64,000 nt of DNA from Garcia nutans (taxonomy: Eukaryota > Streptophyta > Magnoliopsida > Malpighiales > Euphorbiaceae): contig CANTUV010000024.1 in NCBI GenBank assembly GCA_947685225.1, positions 17,936,001 through 18,000,000 of the forward strand. The letters are read 5' to 3'. The position numbers and the translations under genes were made by a program. The notes under the pieces were generated by a model. The model was not told the origin of the DNA, did not search any database, and saw only the letters and a program-made list of their open reading frames with translations. Shown one piece after another: positions 42,745 to 55,059 of this stretch (the stretch's first letter is position 1; every line of letters begins with the position of its first letter).

Positions 42745-45700
42745 TTTTGTCCTCGAAATTATCTGTACCGTAACAATTCACTCTTAACAAAATACTATCT
42801 TAACTTCCATATGAAGTTAATTATATGTTTAAGTTATTATATCATCAAATCATATAACTTCAATTCTCCCTTTTAGAATCAACCATCTTCTTTAAATTCC
42901 ATAATTCATCATTCTATATGTTTACATATCTCATTATTTCCTTAATCAAACATTCAAAAGAACTCATTACATTTCTTATTAATATCTTTATACAAGAACC
43001 AAATCATTTTATAGTACACTTATACTTTATCCAATCTTTATTTTCACTATATTTTCTTCATTCACCTCTTTGTAATTACTCTCTTAACTTTAACCTTAAA
43101 AATCATTGGTTTATACCTTAGCATTAATTACCCCGTCATTACCATCATTGTCTAAATAGACATTTATTAAACCTCAATAGATAACAAGATCCTTATCTTT
43201 CACAATTGGAGTTACTTCTTTAGCATGCTTTTCACTTAACTTACATATTAATACTTTACCTTTCAACTTATTTTATAAATAACCAATCTTTTCCCTTTTT
43301 ATCATGATTTATTACTACTATAACTCCATTCATTCATGTCCATTCATACTGTAACATTTTACATCATATACATCCTTATGTAACTAATTACACTTTTGGT
43401 ACAGCTACACATATTAAATCTCAATAATGATTCATAGTCTTAGCTAAATCTAGATCAATTGATCTATCTGTCACAATATACCCACATTCCAATCTTGTTC
43501 AATTCCAACCAATGATTAATTTATTCAAATTCATCATGAAAATTCACAATATTTATATATGTATATATATAACCTAATTCCATTAGGGCAAACCTACATT
43601 CAATTCCTGATCTCTTCCGATCCATATTCAATCAAATTATCATGATAACAAATCACTTCAAATTATCTTAATATAATTCCCACCAATTCTCATAAAAATT
43701 TTACACCACATTTACTATCTATAGTTCATTTACTTAAACCTCAAGTCCATTCATTTATTCATTATATACCATAAACATATTCAGTATAACTTTCAGTCAC
43801 ATTTTATAATTTTTCCCTTTAATATCTTCTCACATTTCCTATCATTGTTATATTTATTTTGATTACCTTTTTGTCATATTATCCATAACTCAAAACATTT
43901 ACATAATTTTCTTTTCTCTCTTTACCTTCATAATTATAACCAAATTCTTAATATAAAATGATAAGGTACAACTTTATCCATCATAACTTTTAATTATACT
44001 TCTCAAACAAAATTTTCAATCTCACCAAATCTGTATTACAATCATTTTATCTAAGACCCAAATTCATGGATAACAAATTAATCGATCAAATATACTGAAC
44101 AAAACACATGGCTTTAAGAGATTAATATTCAAGCCTGAAACTTTCAAATCAATACTGTTCTTATATAATTTTATTCTTAGTCTTTACAAACACAAAACTA
44201 AGGTGTACCTCAGGAATGATATATTCTTTTCTTTACATTTTTGCTAGATCAGAAGTTAACACATTCCAACCTCGTTTCAAACCAATTTGCACTCGATTAT
44301 ATGATCTTTATCAACTTAATTCCTGTTTCAACAATATTACTATATACATATTCAATCACATGCAGTTCCCATACAATTTCTATTCGTCACTTCATTTCTA
44401 ATCCATTTACAATCTCTTATAATTTATCTACATAGAACTTTCCATATGTGAATACTTTGGAACTCTAAATATCACATAATCATCAAGTTCAATGCTCACC
44501 ATGACAATTTCCACTGTTCACTATTACTCAAGTCCATGCCATTCTCACTTCCATCACATAATCCATTTAGCTTTACACAGTTCAAGACCTAATCTCTCTT
44601 AGATCCACTAATACATACAACATCATTTTCATATCTCTAATTCCATAATAATACCACATACATCTTCATAGGTCACCTTCATAATATAATTCACACATTT
44701 GTATATATATCATAATTTCATTCATATTGAAAACTCAGTTCACATATCATATACATGTATATATTTAATTAGATGCTCTTATTTATTTATTTATTTATTA
44801 TTTATTTATTTTTTTTTTATACATTCAATATAAATTTTCCTTTATAACTGTAACAACTGTCCCAGTCCACCTACTGAGCCATTCCTATCCGGAGAAACCC
44901 TCAGGGTCTCTGGGATGGGCTATTACAGCACTAAACTGCCCTCACGGGCCTTCCAATAGGATTCACTTATTTGACTTACACCCAAGACACATGAGTGCAA
45001 GTCGCCTCCCTGGATTGAACCTCTGACCTCCCACTTAAGAGAGCCAGTGAGCGCAATACAGTATCGATTCTTCCAGTATGATGCAAAGTATTTATTCACA
45101 CAACACACATATATATATTCTGACTATAGTAGCACTTTACATCCATCTTAGCCACATTCCCAATGTAACATCTCTTTCACTTTCATCTTTAAAAGCATTT
45201 AATATATTTCCATATCCATTTTTACCCTTTTCAATATAGTGACTTAAAATAGCTCATCTTCATTTACTTATCCACTTCCCTTTTTACTTCAAGACAAATT
45301 CTCATACTATCAATCACATTACTCAATCATAATACTTTCATATGCAATATTAGTCACTTCATCTAACTCATGTATTGCATATACACTAAACCATCAACAT
45401 CCAAATAATTTTTATCAATTTCCACTAAAACTTTAACTTTTCAACTTACTACTTCACTTAAACTTCAATTTACCAAACTCATCTTTTCTTAATATCCATT
45501 TTAAAAACATCATATATATATATCACAAAGCAATATCAATACATATAATTTCCACAATTATCAAGCTCATTTCAAAAATCTCAAATATCACATATTATCA
45601 CCATTACCATGAGCTTTCACAATATCCAAGCATCTCACATTTCTAACATTGAATTCATAATGTTTACATTAAAATAACAACACCAATGTATATTTTTACT

Positions 45701-46296
45701 TAATCAATATCATCTCTTTTTCCTTTAAACAAAATCTTAACTTTACATATATATACCCCACATTTTAAATAATCACACTTTGTCTATACTAACCAACTCA
45801 TTTTAAATAACCCACATTGTAACATATCTTCCAATATTAACAATTCAACTATATTTCCTCTATCTAACAAACCCAACTTAAACTCTATTATAAAGAGGTT
45901 CAAAGTATAGAGGAAAAAGTACATACTCTTATCTGGATTTGATTTCAACTCATTTTCAACTTTATTCTTCTAGCCATTTTTTTACATGTCAAACACATAT
46001 CAATAATCAAACTTTTTACTTATAAATTCCATATCACTTCTTTATATCACAATCACCTTTCAATTATCAACAATTCAAAATTCGCTTTCATATAAAATCT
46101 CATTTACACAATATCATCTATCTCATGTAATTTAGATAAATCACAAATCACATAATGCCACGTTCGAGACCAACCTAGGTGTTAATGCATATGCATGTAT
46201 CATCAATTGCATTTCAAAACTCTTCTTTTTAATTCCATTTAAACTTTTCAAAAATCTTTCTTTTTAATTTCACTTAGGCCGAGAATCTCGAACCTA
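42745..46296 (-). other. Non-coding internal region of element C
   Basis: About 3.55 kb, AT-rich, with very few G on the plus strand, meaning few C in the element's sense RNA. I see no gag, pol or domain similarity. A TTTA-type low-complexity run (about 44778-44820) precedes an embedded short element at 44853-45075. A long conserved non-coding core is the hallmark of LARD elements. Confidence 0.8.
44853..45075 (-). mobile_element. Short non-coding element related to the 34376 foldback
   Basis: It has higher GC than its surroundings. The plus strand begins TGTAACAACTGTCCCAG. The block 'ataggattcacttatttgac' (44957-44976) and 'gtcgcctccctggattgaac' (45001-45020) parallel 'gcaggatttgtttatttagc' and 'ggccgcctcgcacgtttcga' in the foldback left half. 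The minus strand holds GGTTCAATCC, close to a Pol III B box, so a SINE-like origin is possible. Ends and target copies are not clear. Confidence 0.5.
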
Positions 46297-46309
46297 GGCT
46301 CTGATACCA
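46297..46309 (-). other. Primer binding site of element C
   Basis: The minus strand reads TGGTATCAGAGCC (initiator-Met tRNA), seven bases from the LTR end at 46317. Confidence 0.95.
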
Positions 46310-46316
46310 AAATAAT

Positions 46317-49086
46317 TGTAACACCCCGATACCCTATATAAGTACTATACATATACCTAGTATACATACAGCAAGCATATAAAGTATAAGGATGCCACTT
46401 GTTGTTACCTTTTTAAAAAAAAACTGCAACAGAGTTCAAACCCTAATACGTTAATTAAATAACATTACAAAATCATTCTCTTTATCAAAACTTCATTTAT
46501 ACATATAAATATTCTCTCGTCAGAAATATATCATAATTAAAAATTTAACATGTATGCATTACCCTCTAGTTGGTCTCGACAAACTTTTACTCTTCTCGTG
46601 GCATAACGAAAGACTTCATATCCTCCACCAAGCTACCTGCGCGATTATACATCCGCGCTAAGCCGAGAGCTTAGTAGTACAAATATAACATATAAACATA
46701 CATTATAAAAATACTAACATATAATGATATATCAATTCCATGTGTCATTAGTTTCTTATCATGTTTTCCTTTTAAATTGCACCTTTCATATATATTAACT
46801 AATTTCATGTATTATATACATATCATTTTTACCAACTACAATTCATCACTAATAATCACCATCAACATAGTAATACCCACATTACATATCATATCACTTT
46901 CACCAATCATCAATCCAACATTAATACTCACAATCAATATTTCAATATACATATTACATAACATTTCCTGTCATTATTTTATTCACAATTCATCAATCAT
47001 GAATCACATTTCAAACCAAATCCACCAAAGATCTCATTACTCGTTTATTACAATATTTATATATATCATATTGACAACAACGACAGACTCGGGCCCAAAT
47101 GACACTAATATGCCATTCAATTTTCAGAGTAATGCTTTGGTTCATTCATCACATTTATCATTATCATAGACCCAACTAGGCTTCAAGGATTAGGTTCAAC
47201 CAAGCTTCAAGGGGATGAAAGCATGCTAAGCATCAACCCAACTTGGCTTCAAGAACCAATCCAACCTAGCTTCAAGGGTTGTAACATCTCAATTAGGCTT
47301 CAAGGACTTAGCCAACCTAACTTCAAGAGATTGTTACTCATTTTAGGCATGCCACCAACAACAAACTCTGAAAATGGAATAACACATTAGTTACACAATT
47401 CATTTATTACTTTCATTCTCAATTCTCATCATCAATTAGGCAAACATGCCTTATGTCTTTCAATTGAATCATCGTAGCCAATCACAATGGCTTCACATCA
47501 CATTTGAATCATCATTATACATATACAACATCAATTACATTAGTTAAACAAACCGATCATTAGTTTTATATCTCTTTATGTCTCAATTCACATTATACAC
47601 TTCAATATTCAAGCATACATAATCAATTTCATTGCACATGTATCTTAAATTCATCATCATATAAACAACATGTCCCTTTATAACATTTCAATCATTATTA
47701 TCAACCATGATGATATCACATTTCATCATTTCTCAAAACACATTGACACCATTCATTATTAAAACATTTATCATAATAAATTGCATTGCACATACCTTTT
47801 TGGATGATCCTCATCTCTTCCACACTATACAAGTCATAATATTAGTCACATTGTTCATATAACATACTACCATTCATAAGATTGACAATGCATAACATAA
47901 CATTGTTCTTACATAATCATATGCATCATTAAATGTATGTTCAATCTCCACAAAACAAGAAGAGCAAAGTACAATCACAGTAGCCAACACACCCAAGGGA
48001 CACGGCCAAGCTTGTGGCCGTGTCTCTCAATACCAATTCAAGCCGAGGCAGACACGGGCAAGGGGACACGGCCGTGTCTCTCCACAAAATTCAGGCAGTG
48101 ACAAACACACTCAAGGGACACGTCCAAGCTTGTGGCCGTGTCTCTCCCAAAATCCATCCAACATGGCCAAACTTCCCTCAACTTGGCCGTGTCTCCCAAA
48201 ATTAATAGGTCTTGGCCGTGTTCCATTCTTATTTTGGCCGTGTCTCTCATATTTAAAACCCTAAACATAACCAACAATTCTTTGATTGAATTAAGAACAA
48301 CTTATACACAACACAATCTCATTCAAATGGGTGTAATTCATGTTATTAACACATATTCATCTCAATATTCACATTAACACTAGATCAACCATACATTCAA
48401 CCATTTACCACATCAAACCCTAAAAACCAACATCAATCTTCTTCTTTCTATAACAACATCCATTTAACTTACCATTTTCAAACAAAACCAACACCAATTT
48501 AACCTTTTTAACTCACAATCAATTTCCATACTTTTAAACACATCTCAAACACTCTAAATCATGATATTAACAAATCACAACACACATCAAACACATCTTC
48601 AAAATACCAAAGGAAAACAAGAGAGTACTTACCTCAATTGAAGAAATTTCACCAATCTTCAATTCACTCCTTAGATTCCTCTTTCAATTTGCTTCTAGCA
48701 TCAAGAACACCTCTCTTGCTCTCTCTTCTGTTGGATAGCCGGCACACAAATGAGGAGAAAAGAAAATAAACACAAGTCAATCCTTCTTTTCTTCTTTAAA
48801 TCTCCACCAAGAGATTTTAACCAAGCAATTACCTATATACCCTTTTTCATTTAACTTAACTTTTGTCACTTGTATGCCTATTATAGTAATTTTACTTAGC
48901 ACAAGTTAAAATATCCTCTTACCTTGACTCCCCATTTGACCAACTTATATGTTATATATATTACAATATACACAACATATACATTCTCTTAACACACTCA
49001 TTTCCTTTACAAATACATATATACATTTAATTCAAATCAAAATAACAATTGTATCCAACTTCTAGGGCACACATTGGGATATTACA
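46317..49086 (-). repeat. 5' LTR of element C
   Basis: 2770 bp, TGTAACACCCCGATACC to GGGATATTACA, about 99.4 percent identical to 39957-42724 by my reading. It has the same internal repeat arrays (47167-47330, 47995-48250). It is followed by the GCACA target copy. Confidence 0.93.
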
Positions 49087-49232
49087 GCACAGGTGACAGG
49101 GTAGATCCGGTTGTGCTGGAGAGCTCGTCTAGACCGAGTTGAGTCTAGGCTTGAGTTTGTGAGAGCAATGTTGAGTTGTGGACATCAAGACTAGAGACGA
49201 ACTGCCAGCATGTATAAATTTCATATTTTTTA
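49087..49232 (+). repeat. Tekay-type LTR B, second part
   Basis: GCACAGGTGACAGGGTAGAT continues LTR B after element C, matching 53316 onward in LTR D. It is cut at 49233 by the start of LTR D. The final segment and the rest of element B are not in the window. Confidence 0.85.
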
Positions 49233-52200
49233 TGTAATATCCCAAACTATAACCTAAAATTTTGGAATGATTATTGTTGAAATTGAATTATATGATTTTT
49301 AAGTGTTTATATAAGATTAAGAGGAAAGAGAAGTGTGTATATGTTGTATATATAGAGATATATACAACATATACAAGTCAACTAATGAGATGGTCAAATG
49401 AGATTTATTGATTATTTACAATGGAAATTAAATTAAGTGGATGATGATATTTAATATTTTATTGTTATAATTGCTTGATGGATATTAAAAGAGGACTTTA
49501 GTGGTTAAGAGACAAGTGTGTGGGTTGACTTATCATCTTCTTCTTCCTCTTTCTTGTGCTTAGCCGGCCACCACCATTAACAAGAGGGGAAGAGAGATTT
49601 TGTTCTTCTTAACTCAAGATTTGAAGGTGTTTCAAGAGATTATGTAACACCCCCACATTCAATACACGCACACTACAAACACCACAATGTACTATACGTG
49701 CACTGAACATAGGGACGCTACGGATTTCCTTAACATTCAAAACATTTTAAATTATACCATAATCCTTATCACTATACATTATAGAAATTAAGTAATCAAT
49801 TTGTAATACAAAACAAAATAGATATATAGATACATTTAGTTAATATGTAGCGGAATTTATAAAATATTTACATTATAAACAATACTTTGCAAAACATAAA
49901 GAAGTTATACATGATTGGCAGCTTTCTCTGATCTTTAAGTCCCAAAATCAACTCTTCAATGTCTACCCTCACTCGGTCTCGAAGAGCTCTCGGGTTCAAC
50001 TCTATCACCTGCGCGATTAACACTATCGCGCTAAGCCAACGGCTTAGTAAGACAAATCATGCTAATATTATGCTTTAGTGCAATGCAATGCCACACACCT
50101 TATTAAAAAGAACAACATCATAGATGTAAAGCTAACAACATACTTTTACATTCCATAAACCACAATATATGAACATATCACATTTCTCAATATCATATAC
50201 CTCATTTATCAATTATGTTACCATTTATGAGTCACATTAAACAAAGACAAGCATGGGCCCAAAACATACTAATATGCCATTCAATTTTCAGAGTTAATGT
50301 TTTGGTTTTGTTATCACATTTATCAATATCATATACCCAGCTAGGCTTCAAGGATTAGGTTCAACCAAGCTTCAAGGGGAACAAAGCATGCTAAGTTTCA
50401 ACCCAACTTGGCTTCAAGAACCAACCCAACCTAGCTTCAAGGGTGGTAACATCTCAATTAGGCTTCAAGGATTCAATCCAACCTAACTTCAAGAGATTAT
50501 TACACTCATTAGGCATGCCACCGACAACAAACTCTGAAAATGGAATAACACATTAGCCACACAATTCATTTATTATTTAGTTATCATTTTCATTCTCAAT
50601 TCTCATCATCATAGCCAATCACAATGGCTTCATATCACAATTATATCTCAACTCATTTTATACATATAGCATCATTGCTATAACATTTCAAGGTACATTA
50701 TTCATGAATCACATTACCATTCACAATGTATATAACTTAACATTGTTCATAGATTTATAATCTTCCATATGCCTTTGATTAAATCATTATTGTTTTAAGG
50801 GTATTTAGAACGTTCATTTTCATGTATAGGTGCAAAGAGACCCTTAAAGAATCACAACATTGCATGAAGAGCAAAGAACAAAAACATTAACTAACACATT
50901 TGAGGGACACGGGCAGCACACTTGAGGGACACGGCCAAGCTTGTGGCCGTGTCTCTCAACTTAATTTTGGCAGTGACAGACACTGGCATGGGACACGGCC
51001 GTGTCTCTCAAAAATCAACCCAACACGTCCAAAATTTCCATGACTTGGCCGTGTCTCTCCTTGCTTTTGGCCGTGTCACTCATGAACAACACCCTAACTA
51101 AAGCCAACACTCTTTCAATTGCATTTACACACTTTTTGCACAACATTAATCTCATTCAAATGGATACAATCAATAACATAAACACATATCTTACACAATT
51201 ATCACAATAATCACTTTAACAACACATTAACATTACATTTAAACACAACCACTTCAAAACCCTAAATCCAACATCATTCATAATCTTTCAAAATCAACAT
51301 CCACCACTTCCAACAACAACACCTATTTAACCTCTTAACTTAAAACCAAATTTAACACTTGAAAACACATCACAAACACCTCTCATCATCAAATCAACAA
51401 ACCCTAATTCACTTCAAATACCACTTCAAAAGAATAAAAGAAATCAAAGAAAAGAACATACCAAAGTTGTTGAATTCCACAAATCTCCAACTTGATTCCT
51501 TGATTCTCTCTTCAATCTTGATTTTGGAACAACAAAAATCAACTCTTGTTCTTTGGTTTTGGAGAGCTGGCCACCACTAAGGAAAAGGGAAGAAAAGAAA
51601 ATAAATCAAGTCAACTTCCTCTTCTTCTTTAAATCTCCACCAAGAGATTTCTAAAAGAAAATTATCTCAATGCCCTTAACCATTTGTTCTAACTCTCTTT
51701 TAACTTATAAGCCCATTTAGGTAATTTTATACTCAACAAGATAAATATCTCTTCCCCCTTGACTCTTAATTTGACCAACTTATATGTTATATATATTACA
51801 ATATAATCAACATATACACTTTCCTTTAATTTCTTTTCTCTTGCAAATTGACACTTACATTCAATCCAATTTTTAAAACAACAACAACAACAACAACATT
51901 CAAAACTTCTAGGGCATACATTAGGATATTACAGATTAAGTTGGAGTTTGAAGGGTTTTCATCACTTTTGGTAAGTTTCCATCTTGATTCTTTGGATTTC
52001 TTTTGAGTTTGTGAATTGAGTTTGGTGTATGGTTGTTGTTGATATGCGTATGTATAATTGTGGTGTGTTTGAGATTGTGTTGTCTATTTGACTTTGATTT
52101 TGGGGTTGGTTTGGAGGAAAGGTTAAGTTTGGTGAAGAAAACCAGGAGTTGTGGATTGTGTATGGGTTGAGTTGGGATTGTGGTTGTGATTGTGTTTGAT

Positions 52201-53688
52201 GCTTGTTTTGAGTTGTTTTGGTGTTTATGCAAGTTTAGTATGGTTTATTGATGGTTTTGGGCAAGGTTGTTTGGAGTGGAAAAAGGTAAAGTATGGTGTT
52301 TGTTGGATGTGGTGTTGTTGATGTCGGAATTAGGATTTTTGGCCTGACACGCCCATGAGCACGACCAAGTCTTTGGGCGTGTCAATGGCTCTGTTTTCTA
52401 GATGTGTGACGTGACCAGTGACATGCCCATGTCACTGAGTGTGTTACAACTTCTGTGTTGGAGTAGTATTGACACGCCCATGTCACTGAGCGTGTCATAG
52501 CCACTGTGTTGGGGGAGGATTGACACGGCCAGTGACACGCCCATGTCATTGAACGTGTCAAAGCTTCTATGTTGTGGGTTTAGGGCACGACCAGGGACAT
52601 GCCCATGTTGTTGAGTGTGTCATGTGTAGAGTTTGCCCTAGTTAGCTCTTATCCTTATTTCCTTATGTGTATCTCTAAGTGAGTGTGCATAATCACTTTT
52701 TGATTAGGCTTTGAAGAGATTGAGTTACCCTAATCCAAGTGTTGAAGGATTCTTGGAAGAGGAAGTGGTTAGATTGGGGTGACTTGCTCTTGAGGTAAGT
52801 ACAATCCTTACATGGTTGCATACATTTACAAGACTTTGGGACTTAACACATTTGGTTGTAAATGTGTTAAGTAATCTAATACATTGTTGATACATTTGAT
52901 TAATGCTATGATTTGCATAATGTGGAAGATATAATGATCATTCAAAATGTATGTACAATGCAATTGGTTATGTATACCCTAATGATGAGATGTGAAGCCA
53001 TTATTGTTGGCTATAATGATGCAAATGAAATAATTGGGGCATGGTTGCCTATATGATTATGAGAAAATGAGAATGGAATTGATAATGGAATTTGAATGGC
53101 ATATTAGTTTCTTTTGGGCCCATGCTTGTCTTTGCTTAAATGTAAGTCATGAATGATGAAATAATTGAATAATATAATGAAATGTAATGTTATGAAATAT
53201 GATATTCTTATGTATTGTTTCTATTCTTGAAAGTATGACATTAGTATTACATTAAGCATATTGTTATCATGGTTTGTACCACTAAGCCATTGGCTTAGCA
53301 CGATTGTGGTTCATCGCACAGGTGACAGGGTAGATCCGGTTGAACCGGAGAGTTCAGCTAGACCAAGTCGAGTCTGGGCTTGTGAAGTGTTGATTGTAGA
53401 CTTCAAGATCAGAGATGAACTACCAAACATGTATAAACTTTATATTTTATAAATATTGATTTTGTTGTATATATATGTATATACCGCTACATTTTCCATT
53501 GCTTAATAAACAAATGTTTTATATATTATGTTCTATAATATAAATTAAATGTTTAAAGTCTTTCTTATATTGTTAAATTGAAAGATTGGTTTGCTTTAAA
53601 ATAGACCGTGACACTCCTGTATCTGGTATACGTATATTACAGATGTGGTTGAATGTAGTGTGCGTATATGGGGTACCGGGGTGTAACA
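49233..53688 (+). repeat. 5' LTR of Tekay-2, split by solo LTR E
   Basis: TGTAATATCCCAAACTATAA at 49233 to GGGGTGTAACA at 53688. Without the insert it is about 2.16 kb. It carries the GACACG/CGTGTC array (about 52345-52620) and a conserved tail with the CGCACAGGTGACAGG word (53315) that proves the empty-site sequence for element C. Confidence 0.9.
49643..51933 (-). repeat. Solo LTR E (2291 bp) with GATTA target copies
   Basis: Plus-strand TGTAACACCCCCACATTC to GGATATTACA. GATTA flanks both sides (49638-49642, 51934-51938). LTR B shows the empty site CAAGAGATTAAGTTGG near 38200. It has the 'ggcttcaagg' units (50343-50495) and a GGACACGG/CCGTGTC array (50900-51080). No internal region remains, so LTR-LTR recombination is likely. 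Confidence 0.93.
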
Positions 53689-53695
53689 ACTATTT

Positions 53696-53708
53696 TGGTA
53701 TTAGAGCC
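53696..53708 (+). other. Primer binding site of Tekay-2 (one change)
   Basis: TGGTATTAGAGCC, differing from the initiator-Met complement at one base (C to T). Confidence 0.88.
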
Positions 53709-53857
53709 TAGGTTTGAGGTTCTCAACTTAGGTGAATTGTAAGAAAAAGAAAATTTTGATTTTAAAATATGGTTTTTGAATAAGATACATGCTTTGGCAC
53801 TAGCAGTTTCTGATATTTGATGGGCATATTCTGCTGTGTTTGCAGATATAGGTAGTG

Positions 53858-54733
53858 ATGGCGTCTCAGTCACATCAGTCCATAGAGGGTAGTGCTGTGA
53901 GTGTAGCTCCTGAAGAGGGTAGAGATGGAGCTAGGGTTGAGAGAGCTGTTGAGGCACCTGCTTCTATGCTAGAGAGACCAGCTGTTAATGAGATTCTGCC
54001 GGTTTGGTTATGGCATATGGTAGATTTTTTGAGGCAATCTCTAGTGCAGTAGCCGCCTCCTCAACCACAGCTGCAAGTACCGATGAGGCAGTATGATAAA
54101 TTGAGGAAGTTTGAAGCTGAGGATTTTTTTGGTACTACAGATCCTGCAGTAGCTGAGCAGTGGTTGGATAGAGTTCAGAGGGTATTCATTTACCTGTAGG
54201 CTACTTCTAAAGAGAAATTTGATTATGCTAGATCACTTTTGGAGAGAGACACATATGATTGGTGGAAGATGGTTCCACATGCTATGGATGATCCACCGAC
54301 CTTGTCTTATGGTGATTTTCTGCGGGAGTTTGAGCAGAAGTATACTCTGAGGGAGTATAAGGATGCCAAGAAGATGGAATTTTTTAGTCTGAGATAAGAT
54401 AACAGGACAGTGACTGAATATGAGATAGAGTTCATCCTGTTGAGTCATTATGCCGGTGGGATTATTTCAGATGAGATTGACCGGTGCAGGAGATTTGAGA
54501 AGGGATTGAGGCCCTCTATTATGTGTATTGTTGTTGGTTCTTGGTACCAAGATTTTTCTCAGTTGGTTGCAGCAGCTAGAAGTGTTGAGAGAGCACAGGG
54601 TATTACAGCAGCTGCTACTGAGGAGGAGACTAGAGTTAGTAGACCCCAGTTTGAGGCAGGGTCTTCATCTATGAAGAGAGGTAGAGGAAGTTTTGTTCTG
54701 AGAGTCAGTTGGAGCCAGAGGCAGTTTCTGTAG
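53858..54733 (+). pseudogene. gag: Tekay-2 gag, broken
   Basis: The ATG at 53858 gives MASQSHQSIEGSAVSVAPEE. It aligns with Tekay-1 gag throughout: EQWLDRVQRVFIYL, YDWWKMVPHAMDDPPTLSYG, FEKGLRPSIMC. Stops at 54050-54052, 54197-54199 and 54395-54397 replace Gln codons. The frame ends at 54731-54733 after a deletion in the basic region. The first part reads about 64 residues. Confidence 0.88.
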
Positions 54734-55059
54734 CTAGTGCTCCGACTCTGGTGGTTCATAGATCTATTCCACCTACATGTGTTCATTGTGGTAGGGCATA
54801 TGGGGGTGCTTGCTAGAAGACGGGTGGGCCAAGGGTATGTTTTAGTTGCGGGTCACCAGATCATTTCATTAAAGATTACCCTGAGCTATTGGAAGATAGA
54901 TAGACTGATACTGCAGCTTCTTGACCTAGTGTCAGCAGAGGATGTCGAGGGGGCAGAGGTTTTAGTAGAGGTGGTCGACCCGGGATTAGTCAGAGAGGAG
55001 GCTCTACATCTGGAGGTAGTAGGCCAGATGAGGCTGGACCATCTTAGCTAGTGTATGTG
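54734..55059 (+). pseudogene. gag: Tekay-2 gag tail: zinc knuckle and Gly/Arg-rich linker, frameshifted
   Basis: A knuckle remnant near 54832-54880 reads CGSPDHFIKDYPEL, with the last Cys changed to Tyr. The following linker corresponds to 14536-14691 of Tekay-1 but in changing frames with stops. Confidence 0.65.

Larger units (their letters stand above)
39957..49086 (-). mobile_element. Complete non-coding LTR retrotransposon C (LARD-like, Tekay-related), minus strand
   Basis: 9130 bp, with LTRs of 2768 and 2770 bp, a primer site and a polypurine tract, but an internal region of about 3.6 kb with no gag or pol similarity in any frame. GCACA flanks it (39952-39956, 49087-49091). By eye the LTRs differ at about 17 substitutions and 2 single-base indels, so it is young. 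It must depend on proteins from an autonomous relative. Confidence 0.92.

Noticed and set aside
44980..45060. tRNA gene suggested by GGTTCAATCC and a TGGCTCAGTAGG word on the minus strand
   Set aside because: The two words are in the wrong order and spacing for a tRNA (the B-box-like word comes first) and no cloverleaf is formed. It is kept only as a possible SINE-like relic.
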